The notes: a model not told the origin generated them from the sequence alone. DNA of 64,000 bases from Flammeovirga aprica JL-4 (GCF_012844305.1 NZ_JABANE010000023.1:1-64000); one strand, 5' to 3'. Positions 17,288 to 26,369 are shown, counted from the stretch's first letter. A program made the numbers and translations.

Positions 17288-18061
17288 TTAACGGAATTTC
17301 GGCATCTTGATTGATCCACCTACAATATAATTCAACTGAAAGCCTAATGTTAAGAAAGCATCATTGATACTATTAATAGTAGGACTTGAATTCACATCAT
17401 TATCAATTCCATCGATTTTATCTGATCCTGTGTAATTGGCGGTAGCCTCAAATGCTATATCTAAATGGGATGTCAGCTTATACCTCACACCCAACGCAAC
17501 TGGAATCACATAGGTAGGAGTATTTACAGTTTTCTTGCCTGTAAGAATCGAACCTTGATAACCCGGCTCCGGGTTTTGAGAAACAGTGGCAGTAGAGAAC
17601 AAAAAGCCAAAACCAAGACCAACATATGGAATCGGAATTTTAGGTCTTCTGTAAAATACCCCTGAATTGGGAAATAAATCTACAAGGCCCATGGCATTCA
17701 ATTGAACAGCGTAAGTTGAAAACTCTAAACCTCTGTCAGCATTTCTACCGGCATCTTTATCACTTCCTGAAAAGATGTTATTATTTAAGGATAAACGAGC
17801 TGTAACTCTAGGCGTCATTCTTTTTTGGATAAAACCACCAAATTGGAATTTAGTATGTGCCCAGTCAATACTACCCATGCTATTAGCAGGAGATAAATCA
17901 CCCATAAAATTGGCAGAGGTAATCATACCACCAAAACTTATGTATCGCTTTTTTGAAGTAAATCTTGCTCTACTCTTTAATCCTTGAGAATAACTCTCCG
18001 AATAAGCAAAACAAAGAAGCACCAAAAATAAAACAGCTTGAAGTGAAGTTTTTAATTTCAT
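17288..18061 (-). CDS. DUF6089-like outer-membrane protein
   Basis: 257 residues. The signal peptide ends SESYSQG; the mature part begins with a basic patch then ISFGGMITSANFMGDLSP, which parallels the GVGTAFYSGDVSP start of the neighbour. RGLEFSTYAVQLNAMGLVDLF and PYVGLGFGFLF are further family-like strands. The two adjacent genes are probably old paralogues. A possible promoter at 18244-18273 implies a leader of about 175 nt. Confidence 0.7.
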   Translation of the reverse strand: MKLKTSLQAVLFLVLLCFAYSESYSQGLKSRARFTSKKRYISFGGMITSANFMGDLSPANSMGSIDWAHTKFQFGGFIQKRMTPRVTARLSLNNNIFSGSDKDAGRNADRGLEFSTYAVQLNAMGLVDLFPNSGVFYRRPKIPIPYVGLGFGFLFSTATVSQNPEPGYQGSILTGKKTVNTPTYVIPVALGVRYKLTSHLDIAFEATANYTGSDKIDGIDNDVNSSPTINSINDAFLTLGFQLNYIVGGSIKMPKFR

Positions 18062-18243
18062 TCTAAAAAATATTTTTATAACTCAAGGTAGAGTAATCTA
18101 TTTCAATATTAGAGATGTCCAAAGACTTTTCAACCTTATACAACATTGCATGTTTTATGCCAAACAGTCAGTTCACACTAATTAGAAGAGCATTTGTTTG
18201 GATTAATGTATAAAAACGTTAGGCATAGTAGTTTACACATTAG

Positions 18244-18273
18244 CAAATATAAGGCTTTGAATCAATTTTCAAA
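18244..18273 (-). promoter_or_regulatory. Possible promoter for the DUF6089-like gene
   Basis: On the minus strand TTTG (18270-18273) is followed after 18 bases by TATATTTG (18244-18251), matching the Bacteroidota TTTG / TAnnTTTG promoter. The start codon is about 180 bases further on, leaving a leader that contains the inverted pair 18156-18165 / 18218-18227. Confidence 0.5.
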
Positions 18274-18292
18274 TATATTTTTTAAGTTAATT

Positions 18293-19204
18293 TTAACGAT
18301 TCATATCACCTCCTAATACTTTTCTCATGCCATCATAAAACGAAATTGGCTGATAATTTAGTATATCATATGCTTTATTATTCGTAAAACCTGTCTTTAG
18401 CGGGCGACGTCCATGCTCAACAAATGTGGATGCTGTAACAGGTAAAATATTTGAGACTGAAAGGTTTAAATATTCTGCTACTTGAAGTGCAATTGCATAA
18501 GGAGTCAGGTAATCTTTGCCTGAAATATGAAATATACCTTCAACTCCTTGAGCGGCGATTAAAGCACATCCATTTGCCAAATCACCCGCATAGGTAGGGG
18601 TTCTATATTGATCATTGACCACCTTTATAGCTTCTCCTTTACTCAATTTATCTTTCACCCAAGTCATAATATTAGTTCTGCTCATGTCTTTCACTTGTCC
18701 ATAAACCAAACAAGTTCTTACAATCGCAATCTTGATTTCTTTTTCTTTGAGAAGTAAATCCTCAGACATCAATTTAGTTTGCCCATAAAAATTGGGTGGA
18801 TTTCTTTGATCGTCTTCTTCATATAAACCTTTTTCACCATCGAAGACAAAATCTGTAGACAGATAAATGAAGTGCTCTAATCCATTTTCTTTCCCCACTT
18901 GAAGTAAAGTTTGAGTTGCAGTCACATTCTGACGGACAGCCTCATCATGATCATCTTCACAGTTTTCAACTTTTGAGATCGCCGCACAATGAAAAATTAT
19001 TGAAGGCTGCGTATTTTGAAGCACATCTCTCACCATTTTTTCATCTGTGATGTCCATAGTGAGATATTTATAACCCTCTTCTTTTAAGCGATCTCCCCCT
19101 CTTCCCGTAGCTATCACATTGTAAGTATTTTGAGATGTAAGTAATTGGGTAAGATGTTGCCCTAATAATCCATTTGCTCCTGTAATCAGAATTGTTTTGC
19201 TCAT
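18293..19204 (-). CDS. RmlD-like NAD(P)-dependent sugar-nucleotide reductase
   Basis: 303 residues with an extended short-chain-dehydrogenase fold. The NAD(P)-binding motif TGANGLLGQHL lies at the N-terminus, LSTDFVFDG is the active-site strand typical of dTDP-4-dehydrorhamnose reductase relatives, and YGQTK supplies the catalytic Tyr-x3-Lys. The C-terminal half contains VNDQYRTPTYAGDLA, also an RmlD feature. No rmlABC genes are nearby, so the substrate is uncertain. Confidence 0.85.
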   Translation of the reverse strand: MSKTILITGANGLLGQHLTQLLTSQNTYNVIATGRGGDRLKEEGYKYLTMDITDEKMVRDVLQNTQPSIIFHCAAISKVENCEDDHDEAVRQNVTATQTLLQVGKENGLEHFIYLSTDFVFDGEKGLYEEDDQRNPPNFYGQTKLMSEDLLLKEKEIKIAIVRTCLVYGQVKDMSRTNIMTWVKDKLSKGEAIKVVNDQYRTPTYAGDLANGCALIAAQGVEGIFHISGKDYLTPYAIALQVAEYLNLSVSNILPVTASTFVEHGRRPLKTGFTNNKAYDILNYQPISFYDGMRKVLGGDMNR

Positions 19205-19337
19205 TTTTTGTATAAATTAAAGTCGAATTTGCACTAATTACGTAAACTAATTTGAAAGAATGAATGTTATTAAAGAGGCAATTAGTTAATTAATGATAGG
19301 ATTGCTATTTTTGTGTATCAAATCTTTTTACTTTCAT

Positions 19338-19628
19338 ATGATTAAGTTTTCAACACAAAGTGATACTGAAGTTCAAGAGCTGGAGGAAACCCTGGTTGAT
19401 TCTGAACTTAACAGAGAATTGGTCGTTTTCAACGACGATGTAAATACATTTGATACTGTAATTGATGCTTTGATTCAAATTTGTGATCATACTACGCATC
19501 AAGCGGAACAGTGTACTTGGATTATACATTATAATGGAAAGTGTGCCGTAAAGAATGGTACTTTTGATGAACTAACACCTATGCGAACTGCATTGTGTGA
19601 CAGAGGAATTTCTTGCGAAATTTTATAA
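19338..19628 (+). CDS. clpS: ATP-dependent Clp protease adaptor
   Basis: 96 residues from the ATG at 19338; a longer reading of 15 residues has no support. ClpS delivers N-degron substrates to ClpA/ClpC-ClpP. Family features: VVFNDDVNTFDTVIDALIQI (the N-D-x-x-T/N-degron site), HTTHQAEQ with the conserved His-x-A-E segment, and a C-terminal ISCEI strand. A TATTTTTG element at 19306-19313 is a plausible -7 box. The next gene, recR, starts 25 bp after the stop. Confidence 0.88.
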   Translation: MIKFSTQSDTEVQELEETLVDSELNRELVVFNDDVNTFDTVIDALIQICDHTTHQAEQCTWIIHYNGKCAVKNGTFDELTPMRTALCDRGISCEIL

Positions 19629-19653
19629 TTTTTACATTTCAATACTGATAGCT

Positions 19654-20259
19654 GTGCCTAACTTACCTTCAAAATCATTAGAAAAGGCCGTAGAGGAAAT
19701 TGCCAAACTTCCCGGAATTGGGAAAAAGACTGCTTTGAGAATGGCTCTTTTTATTTTGAAAGAAGATGAACTGTTTGCCAAAGATTTGGCCACTTCTATC
19801 GCCTCTTTGAAATTAAATGTAAAGTATTGTAAGAAATGCCACAATATTTCCGATGATGAGCTCTGTGGAGTCTGTTCCAACCCATCAAGAGATTTTTCAA
19901 CTTTATGTATTGTTGAAAATATGTCTGATGTATTGGCCATTGAATCTACAGGTGCTTACAAAGGAATTTACCATGTTCTAAATGGGGTGATTTCACCGTT
20001 GCAAGGTATCACTCCAATGGATCTAACTATTGAGCATCTCATTGAACGTGTTCATTCAGAAGACATCAACGAAGTTATTTTCGCTCTGAATGCAAGTTTG
20101 GATGGCGACACAACTGCTTTCTTTATTAGACAACAATTAGAGAATATCACTTCCCTTAAAGTGACAAATATTGCTAGAGGTATTCCTGTAGGCGGAGCTT
20201 TAGAATTTGCAGATGAATTAACACTCGGCAGATCTATTTCTGAAAGAACATCCCTCTAG
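19654..20259 (+). CDS. recR: Recombination mediator protein
   Basis: RecR works with RecO in loading RecA at gaps. From the GTG at 19654 the protein has 201 residues and begins at the usual point (PNLPSKSLEKAVEEIAKLPG). The helix-hairpin-helix LPGIGKKTALRMA covers about 19-31, the C4 zinc finger has Cys59, Cys62, Cys71 and Cys74, and the Toprim domain starts with LCIVENMSDVLAIE; ARGIPVGGALEFADE closes it. A longer reading from 19597 overlaps clpS and has no homologous N-terminus. Confidence 0.93.
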   Translation: MPNLPSKSLEKAVEEIAKLPGIGKKTALRMALFILKEDELFAKDLATSIASLKLNVKYCKKCHNISDDELCGVCSNPSRDFSTLCIVENMSDVLAIESTGAYKGIYHVLNGVISPLQGITPMDLTIEHLIERVHSEDINEVIFALNASLDGDTTAFFIRQQLENITSLKVTNIARGIPVGGALEFADELTLGRSISERTSL

Positions 20260-20274
20260 GTAATAACAGCTCTA

Positions 20275-20320
20275 AAACAAAAAACTGGATATCTTTCTCA
20301 AAATATCCAGCTCATTTTTA
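20275..20320. terminator. Intrinsic terminator between recR and tatC
   Basis: Stem CTGGATAT (20285-20292) pairs with ATATCCAG (20303-20310). The minus-strand side runs into six T and fits tatC; the plus-strand tail CTCATTTTTATTT is weaker. Confidence 0.7.
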
Positions 20321-20342
20321 TTTCTAATCTTAATGAAAAGTA

Positions 20343-21176
20343 CTACACTTTTCTAAGTTCCTTTTTGGCTTTCTTTTGTTTATTCTTCAACACTCTTGCA
20401 GAGATATAAATACTTATTTCGTACAAGAATACAATCGGTCCTGCAATCAATATTTGCGTAATTGGATCCGGAGGAGTAATGATTGCTGATACAATAAGAA
20501 TGATTACAATAGCATGTCTTCTGTATTCCTTCATACTGTCAGGTGTAACCATGTCAGATTTTGACAAGAAGTAAACGACCATCGGCAATTGGAACATTAC
20601 ACCGCCAGAAAGTACAATCATGGCTAGGGTGGAAATGTAGGAAGAAATATCAAACTCATTCAATACACTTTCATCAATTTGATAATTTGAAAGGAAATTG
20701 ATGGCCAATGGAGATACGACATAATATCCAAATAATACTCCTGTGATAAATAATAAGCTCACAAAAAACGTAGCTCCGGTTGTTGCATTCTGCTCATTTT
20801 GATATAATCCTGGCTTTACAAAACGCCATATTTCCCAGAAAGTGTAAGGGAAAGCGAAAATCAATCCGATCACAATAGAAGACATAATGTGCATGGCAAA
20901 CTGACCTGTCATTGTTCTACTTTGGATCGTAAAAGGCAGACTTTGAATACACAACGCATCCGTATCCATATAATGTGATAATTCACACAACCATGTATAG
21001 GTAGGAAAATCTAAACGTGACGGTCCTAAAATGATGACGTTAAAAACAAAAGATTTTGCTACAAATGCAATTACTGAGAAAATAAAAATTGATGCTACCC
21101 CTCTCAACACGTGCCATCTTAGCTCTTCTAAATGATCTAAGAATGACATTTCCTGCTGTTCGTTATTATCTGCCAT
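20343..21176 (-). CDS. tatC: Twin-arginine translocase subunit
   Basis: TatC recognises twin-arginine signal peptides and exports folded proteins. 277 residues with six hydrophobic helices. Diagnostic parts: MSFLDHLEELRWHVLRG (the N-terminal FxxHLxELRxR-like signal-binding motif), AFPYTFWEIWRFVKPGL with the conserved F-P/E region, YYVVSPLAINFL, and SAIITPPDPITQILIAGPIVFLYE. A lysine-rich C-terminal tail faces the cytoplasm. No tatA lies next to it. Confidence 0.94.
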   Translation of the reverse strand: MADNNEQQEMSFLDHLEELRWHVLRGVASIFIFSVIAFVAKSFVFNVIILGPSRLDFPTYTWLCELSHYMDTDALCIQSLPFTIQSRTMTGQFAMHIMSSIVIGLIFAFPYTFWEIWRFVKPGLYQNEQNATTGATFFVSLLFITGVLFGYYVVSPLAINFLSNYQIDESVLNEFDISSYISTLAMIVLSGGVMFQLPMVVYFLSKSDMVTPDSMKEYRRHAIVIILIVSAIITPPDPITQILIAGPIVFLYEISIYISARVLKNKQKKAKKELRKV

Positions 21177-21342
21177 TCGTTTGTATGAGTTCGTACTTAA
21201 ATTTCGGGCTCAAAGTTCGACATTTTGAATGAAATCGCATAATATTTAAAAGAACTAAATAAGAATACTTGTAAATACTAAAGCATTCTGAGTAATTTCG
21301 TAAGTACTTATATTCAAATATTAATATCCGGAGAAAATTTTT

Positions 21343-22671
21343 ATGTTATCCAATCGCAATAAATATCTTTTTTTAAACTTCGTCTCCATCCTTACCTTGT
21401 TCAGTTTTACTGTCTTTGGACAAAGTGAATCTTATAAACAATATAGTTTTGGCAGAAAAGTCGTTATTGTGATTGACCCCGGTCATGGTGGCACTGATGT
21501 GGGTAAACCTAGAAGTAAAAGCTATTACAAGCATGAATCTGACCTTAATCTAGATATTGCTTTCAGACTTGGAGGCTATTTAGAGGAAAGAGTCAATAAC
21601 GTAGTAGTAAAATATACTCGAAAGACGGATAGAACTGTTTCACTCGATGAAAGAGTAGAATATGCTAATAGTGTTAATGCCGACTATTTTATAAGTATAC
21701 ATTGTAACAGCTTGGCACACAAAAGCTATCATGGTACTCAAATTCATATTCAAAGCAAAAAGTTTCCCACTTCCCATACTCTAGCAAAACAAATTGATCA
21801 AGATTTTATTAGAGCTGGAAGAAAAAGTAGAGGTATTCGTGACCGTAATGACAGAGGCCACAACTTACAAGTACTTCAATATACTGAAATGCCTGGTGTG
21901 TTAGTAGAATGTGGTTTTATGAGTAATGCCAAAGAAGAAGCTTATTTAAACTCAGGCAAAGGACAAACTTATATTGCATCGGCCTTGTTCAGAGCTATTC
22001 GTGATTTTGAAAATAAAAGACCTAGACCTGCTGATGATAAAAGATACCCTTATTATAGAGTACAAATTGGATCTACTTCAAACCCGACTGCTGATCTGAA
22101 ATCAAAGAAAATTAGAAACCTGAAAATGAAAGTGGATCCTCATAAAGAAGGAAAAATGTATGCACTTTTAGTCGGAAGGGAATATGAAAAAAAAGTAGCT
22201 GATCAGCTTGCTAAAACAATTCGTAAAAAAGGTTTTAAGGATGCATATGTAAGAAGATTTGATGCTCCAAAAGTTAAAACTGCAACTCCAGTTCCTGAGA
22301 AAAAAGTAGAAGTAAAAGAAGCACAAATTGCTGTAGCAAATACAGCAACTCCGCAAGATTCAACAACTTCTGATAAAAAGAATGAAAAATTATCAAGCCT
22401 TCATTTCTATAGAATCCAAATCATGTCAAGTGTTGATGATGTGGAATTGAATAAAAGAGAATTTAAAGTGTTAGGCTACCCTGTTTTCCTTTTTTATGAC
22501 GAAGAATCAAAAAATGCCTACAAATATCAAGTGCTTGTAGGGAAAACTTACTCTAAAGAGGAAGCACAAAAAATATTGAGTTCAGTAAGACAAAAAGGGT
22601 TTCCTGATGCTTTTATAGTTACCGTATTAGAAAACCAAGCAAGGAAACCCCATAAACAATTACTTCCATAG
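21343..22671 (+). CDS. N-acetylmuramoyl-L-alanine amidase with two SPOR-like domains
   Basis: 442 residues. A signal peptide (ending TVFGQ) is followed by an Amidase_3 domain at about 38-228: VIDPGHGGTDVG (zinc His), HESDLNLDIAF (zinc Glu/His), ISIHCNS (zinc His) and GVLVECGFMSNAKEE (catalytic Glu). Two similar modules follow, near 238-305 (YYRVQIGSTS...LLVGREY) and 352-432 (FYRIQIMSSV...VLVGKTY), each of the SPOR type that binds denuded glycan at division sites. It cleaves septal peptidoglycan in the periplasm. The linker between modules is Val/Thr/Lys-rich. Confidence 0.9.
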   Translation: MLSNRNKYLFLNFVSILTLFSFTVFGQSESYKQYSFGRKVVIVIDPGHGGTDVGKPRSKSYYKHESDLNLDIAFRLGGYLEERVNNVVVKYTRKTDRTVSLDERVEYANSVNADYFISIHCNSLAHKSYHGTQIHIQSKKFPTSHTLAKQIDQDFIRAGRKSRGIRDRNDRGHNLQVLQYTEMPGVLVECGFMSNAKEEAYLNSGKGQTYIASALFRAIRDFENKRPRPADDKRYPYYRVQIGSTSNPTADLKSKKIRNLKMKVDPHKEGKMYALLVGREYEKKVADQLAKTIRKKGFKDAYVRRFDAPKVKTATPVPEKKVEVKEAQIAVANTATPQDSTTSDKKNEKLSSLHFYRIQIMSSVDDVELNKREFKVLGYPVFLFYDEESKNAYKYQVLVGKTYSKEEAQKILSSVRQKGFPDAFIVTVLENQARKPHKQLLP

Positions 22672-22682
22672 TATTTGAAAAC

Positions 22683-23189
22683 TCAAACTTCTACTTCCAG
22701 TACGTGTTCTTTTTGAATTAGATTCAACATGGTTTCATCCAAAAGCTGGTCAAGATCTTTTTCATTCTTCAGCATTTGCTTCAATACATCCAATATCGCA
22801 TCATCATGCACCTGATCAGCATACATCAAAATATTCTGATAGCCTGTAAGGTCATTGGAATGTAACTGTCGGATGGTTGAAAGTATTGCTATGTCTGTAA
22901 TATTATGATTTGAAGTGTTTTCTAACACTTTATTCATTTCCTTGATCATACCCAAACTGCATTCACAAATATCTCCCACTTGATTTTCATGAAGGTCTGT
23001 AAATAATTCATCCAAAAAGTCGATATGTTTCTGTGCACTTTTCTCACAAATAGCCAAAACTCTTTTCAGCCCCACAGACTTCACTCTCAAACCCAACTCA
23101 TGGTAAACACCAATCTGCTGTGTCTCAGAATCATATCTATCTTTCATTTGATGAATAAATAAATCTCTTAAATCTTCAAATTGTTTCAT
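22683..23189 (-). CDS. YciF/DUF892-like ferritin-fold protein
   Basis: 168 residues, all helical. The N-terminus DLFIHQMKDRYDSETQQIGVY with HELG and a later HIDFLDELF pair resembles the YciE/YciF (DUF892) ferritin-like family, whose members are linked to stress. Some of the usual diiron Glu/His positions are hard to confirm by eye, so metal binding is unproven. It is monocistronic. Confidence 0.65.
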   Translation of the reverse strand: MKQFEDLRDLFIHQMKDRYDSETQQIGVYHELGLRVKSVGLKRVLAICEKSAQKHIDFLDELFTDLHENQVGDICECSLGMIKEMNKVLENTSNHNITDIAILSTIRQLHSNDLTGYQNILMYADQVHDDAILDVLKQMLKNEKDLDQLLDETMLNLIQKEHVLEVEV

Positions 23190-23360
23190 AATGATTTAGT
23201 TTTAAGATGATTGACAATATAAATTAAATTCACAATCACAACGTCACTACACTATAAGTGTAATTCACACACCTAAAATAACTCCATCAAAATTCAGTTT
23301 CAATGACAAAAATCACTAGAAATAATTTCCTAATCATCATGAGATAATGAAAGTTAATCC

Positions 23361-23440
23361 TATATTTGTTATACAAAAGAAATGAAATGAAATGAAGCGA
23401 AAAAGAGCAGATTCAAAGAAACTGCTCTTTTTTTTATGTC
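23361..23440 (+). ncRNA. Candidate small RNA: -7 box and terminator 35-70 bp apart
   Basis: TATATTTG at 23361-23368 is a perfect TAnnTTTG -7 element, but no clear TTTG was found at -33. About 35 bp later a 9-bp stem AAAGAGCAG / CTGCTCTTT (23402-23410 / 23422-23430) runs into nine T. No ORF lies between them, so a transcript of about 65 nt could be made. The hairpin may instead only terminate the minus-strand DUF4251 gene. Confidence 0.35.
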
Positions 23441-23468
23441 ATCATTATCTAAACTTTATTTTTTACCA

Positions 23469-24083
23469 TTAGAATAGTTTCATACCCTCATACACGCTAG
23501 AATGATTGTTAGGCTGAATTTGCCCTCTGAAACTTAATTCAATATTTTCTGTCTGTGCTCTCACTTTCACATTGGCAAAATTTCCTTCACCATCCATTGT
23601 GAAACTCATATTCGCCATCATAATTGGCCCTTGCACATTACATTTCACATTTACTCTACCGTTATCAAGTTTTTCAACTTCATAACCTGAAATTGTGCCT
23701 TCCATGGTAATACCACCAACACCATTCAACCCTACTACACCATCGAATCCTAATTGGAAAACGGCTTTATTTCCTACTACTTTCACAAAGTTGATATTGC
23801 TGTTTACGTTTTCAACGTTTCCGTATCTGTCGTAAACTTGAGTAGCTTCTAAAACAAAACTTGCACTATCAATTCCACGAACGGCATTTTCGTGAATAAT
23901 AAGCTCTAATTGTTTTGCGATTAATTTCTTTTGTTCTCTTTCTTTCTTTTTCTCTAATCTTTTCTGAGCTCTCAACTCTTGTTTTGTTAAAGGTTGCTCA
24001 TCAAATGAAGCGTCCTGTGCGAATAGATTTGAGCTTAACATAAGAGAAATCGAAACGATAAATATTTTAATTAAGTTCTTCAT
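23469..24083 (-). CDS. DUF4251-domain secreted protein
   Basis: 204 residues. The signal peptide ends NLFAQDA, then a very basic coiled segment (LRAQKRLEKKKEREQKK, about 36-52), then a beta-rich DUF4251 domain from about residue 68: SNINFVKVVGNKAVFQLG, GLNGVGGITMEGTI and the final RGQIQPNNHSSVYEGMKLF. DUF4251 proteins are periplasmic or lipoprotein-like in Bacteroidota and of unknown function. Confidence 0.82.
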   Translation of the reverse strand: MKNLIKIFIVSISLMLSSNLFAQDASFDEQPLTKQELRAQKRLEKKKEREQKKLIAKQLELIIHENAVRGIDSASFVLEATQVYDRYGNVENVNSNINFVKVVGNKAVFQLGFDGVVGLNGVGGITMEGTISGYEVEKLDNGRVNVKCNVQGPIMMANMSFTMDGEGNFANVKVRAQTENIELSFRGQIQPNNHSSVYEGMKLF

Positions 24084-24229
24084 AGTATTTTCAGCTTTTT
24101 CGGTTTCTAAATTATTTTTTATAGTTAATTGAACGATTGAATAGTATTTAAGTTATTTTGATTGAATTTTATTAACAGATGGAAATAATTCGAAGGAACA
24201 TAGATGGCTTTTGAATACATAAAAATATT

Positions 24230-24733
24230 ATGAAAGAAATAGGAATCATTTCTGACACACATAGCTACATTGATGAGCATATTTTAAAAAACTTAGAGGG
24301 CTGTGATGAAATATGGCATGCTGGCGATATTGGAGAGCAACATGTGATGGATGAACTAGAAAAAGTTGCTCCTACTAAAGCAGTTTATGGAAATATAGAT
24401 GATGGAAGCCTAAGGGCTACTTATCCTGAGGAAGCAATTTTTGAAGTAGATGGAGTAAAGGTATACATAATACATATAGGTGGATACCCTCCTAAATATA
24501 CTGCAAAACTCAAAAAACGCTTGAAGGAGCTACAACCCGATCTTTTTATATGTGGCCACTCTCATATATTAAAAGTAATCCCTGATCAGGAAAGGAAATT
24601 ATTACACATCAATCCTGGTGCAGCAGGCAGACATGGCTTTCATAGAATGAGAACTTTGATCAGATTAAGAATAGATGAGGGTAAACCTAAAGATTTAAAA
24701 GTGGTAGAATTAGGTTTAAGAGCTAAGTTCTAG
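24230..24733 (+). CDS. YfcE/MJ0936-family metallophosphoesterase
   Basis: 167 residues. The metal-binding motifs are all present: IISDTHSYID (D-x-H), WHAGDIG (G-D), AVYGNIDD (G-N-x-D), YIIHIGG (H) and ICGHSHI (G-H-x-H), with INPGAAG at the end of the fold. Such enzymes are Mn-dependent phosphodiesterases with broad in vitro activity; the true substrate is unknown. It stands alone. Confidence 0.88.
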   Translation: MKEIGIISDTHSYIDEHILKNLEGCDEIWHAGDIGEQHVMDELEKVAPTKAVYGNIDDGSLRATYPEEAIFEVDGVKVYIIHIGGYPPKYTAKLKKRLKELQPDLFICGHSHILKVIPDQERKLLHINPGAAGRHGFHRMRTLIRLRIDEGKPKDLKVVELGLRAKF

Positions 24734-24739
24734 ATACTT

Positions 24740-24945
24740 ACACCAAAACAATGATAATAATCAATATTTATTAACACTTACATCATCGCTGTATGTGTTC
24801 ATGATACGCTTAATTTGTTCTTGAAAGTTATGAGATGAGATAATGCTAGCAAACTGAAAATATTTTTTATAATAAAAATCAGTTTCTAAAGCGTGACACA
24901 GATAGGCATCGGGCGGTTTAAGTGCTCGATGCCTATTTTTTTACT
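24740..24945 (+). other. Gene-free region with hairpins ending in an intrinsic terminator
   Basis: No ORF was found between 24734 and 25098. A hairpin AAACTGA / TCAGTTT lies at about 24852-24876, and a 10-bp stem ATAGGCATCG / CGATGCCTAT (24902-24911 / 24927-24936) runs into seven T. The region is either a 3' UTR of the phosphoesterase gene or a small RNA. The remaining part to 25098 is AT-rich and holds only the palindrome at 25048. Confidence 0.5.
24902..24945 (+). terminator. Intrinsic terminator
   Basis: A 10-bp stem, 24902-24911 with 24927-24936, has a GC-rich top and a following T7 tract. It lies 168 bp after the stop of the phosphoesterase gene, which is far for a simple gene end. Confidence 0.85.
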
Positions 24946-25047
24946 ATTATATTTTCAAATAGACCACAAAACACCACTTCAATTGTACGTACTTTGAATT
25001 ATTAAATTAAAACACTCTACTATAAGAGTACAAAAACCTAATTCTTA

Positions 25048-25070
25048 AGAGCATGTTTAAAACATGCTCT
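25048..25070. repeat. Perfect palindrome of the MITE-like element end
   Basis: AGAGCATGTTT is followed by one A and its exact complement. The arm equals the left end of the 162-bp element at 60847, so this may be a deletion derivative retaining two ends only. It lies 28 bp before the chrA start codon. Confidence 0.6.
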
Positions 25071-25098
25071 AAATAACCAAACACAATCTTTATTATAA

Positions 25099-26229
25099 AT
25101 GAATAATTTATCAAAGCTACTTGAAGTTGTTACTGTCATGTTCCGTTTGGGTTGTATTGCCTTTGGTGGACCCGCCGCACACATTGCTATGCTAGAAAAA
25201 GAAGTTGTTGACAAAAGAAAATGGATGAGCAATGAGCATTTTCTAGACCTAATTGGCGCCACCAATTTAATCCCTGGTCCAAACTCGACCGAAATGACGA
25301 TGCATGTTGGGCATGAAAGAGCAGGGTTCATGGGGTTAGTTCTAGGAGGAATAGCTTTTATTTTTCCGGCTGTTGTAATTACCGGTATTTTGGGCTGGTT
25401 TTATACTGAATACGGCGAACTACCTAACGTTGCACCTTTTATTGTAGGAATCAAACCTGCAGTATTGGCTATTATCATGGGGGCAATTTTAAAGCTCGGC
25501 AAAAAAGCTTTAAAAAGTATTGAAATAGGAATTTTAGGTGCATTGACATTAGTCGCGTCTCTTATGGGTGTGAATGAAATTATAGCATTATTAAGTACTG
25601 GTATTTTGGGTATTCTTTATTTCAGCTTCAAAAACAGTAATAGCATAAATAAAAATGCCTTGTTGCCTCTCTTATTTACTTCAGCACCTCTAAAAGGGAT
25701 AGCTGGTGTTTCCACATCTACAATTTTTCTTACTTTCTTAAAAGTTGGAGCTGTATTATATGGTAGTGGATATGTACTTTTTGCCTATTTAGATACTGAA
25801 CTTGTTGGAAATGGATGGCTTACTAGACAGGAATTAATGGATGCAATTGCAATTGGTCAATTTACTCCAGGGCCTGTACTTTCTACAGCCACTTTTGTTG
25901 GGTTTCAACTTGGAGGTATACAAGGGGCAATTATGGCTACATTGGGTATATTTCTCCCCTCTTTTATTCTGGTTTTACTATTAAACCCTTTGATTCCTAA
26001 ATTGAGAAACTCCAAACATGTTGGATATTTTCTTGATGCTGTCAACATTGCTTCCGTAGCAATTATGGTAAAAGTATTATTTGAAATGACCATAACTTCA
26101 CTTCATAGTTGGCAAAGTATTCTAATTGCTGTTTTAAGTATAATGATCACTTTTAAATTCAAAAAAGTGAACAGCATGTGGATCATTTTAGGAGGTAGTT
26201 TATTAGGGTACACATTGGAGTTAGTTTAA
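25099..26229 (+). CDS. chrA: Chromate-transporter (ChrA) family protein
   Basis: 376 residues with two homologous membrane halves, as in the long-chain ChrA (CHR) family. Half one has the motifs FRLGCIAFGGPAAHIAMLE and GATNLIPGPNSTEM; half two has FLKVGAVLYGSGYVLFAYL and AIGQFTPGPVLSTATFVGF. ChrA members efflux chromate, but environmental homologues may move other oxyanions, so the substrate is not certain. No chromate-responsive regulator is adjacent. Confidence 0.88.
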   Translation: MNNLSKLLEVVTVMFRLGCIAFGGPAAHIAMLEKEVVDKRKWMSNEHFLDLIGATNLIPGPNSTEMTMHVGHERAGFMGLVLGGIAFIFPAVVITGILGWFYTEYGELPNVAPFIVGIKPAVLAIIMGAILKLGKKALKSIEIGILGALTLVASLMGVNEIIALLSTGILGILYFSFKNSNSINKNALLPLLFTSAPLKGIAGVSTSTIFLTFLKVGAVLYGSGYVLFAYLDTELVGNGWLTRQELMDAIAIGQFTPGPVLSTATFVGFQLGGIQGAIMATLGIFLPSFILVLLLNPLIPKLRNSKHVGYFLDAVNIASVAIMVKVLFEMTITSLHSWQSILIAVLSIMITFKFKKVNSMWIILGGSLLGYTLELV

Positions 26230-26369
26230 ACTAACAACCCATTTTTAATTCAATATCTTGGTCAATGTTTTTAATTCATTGGCTTTTTGATTTTTGTTAC
26301 TGATATTTTTTCTAATTTCGTTCTGTAAAAATTCTTTAATCACCATTTTTTTAACTCCAAGAAAAGATC

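Noticed and set aside
18156..18227. Inverted pair ending in GTTAGGC that resembles an integron attC site
   Set aside because: The other end is GCCAAAC and not the full RYYYAAC complement, inner L boxes are not evident, it is single, and there is no integrase or cassette array.
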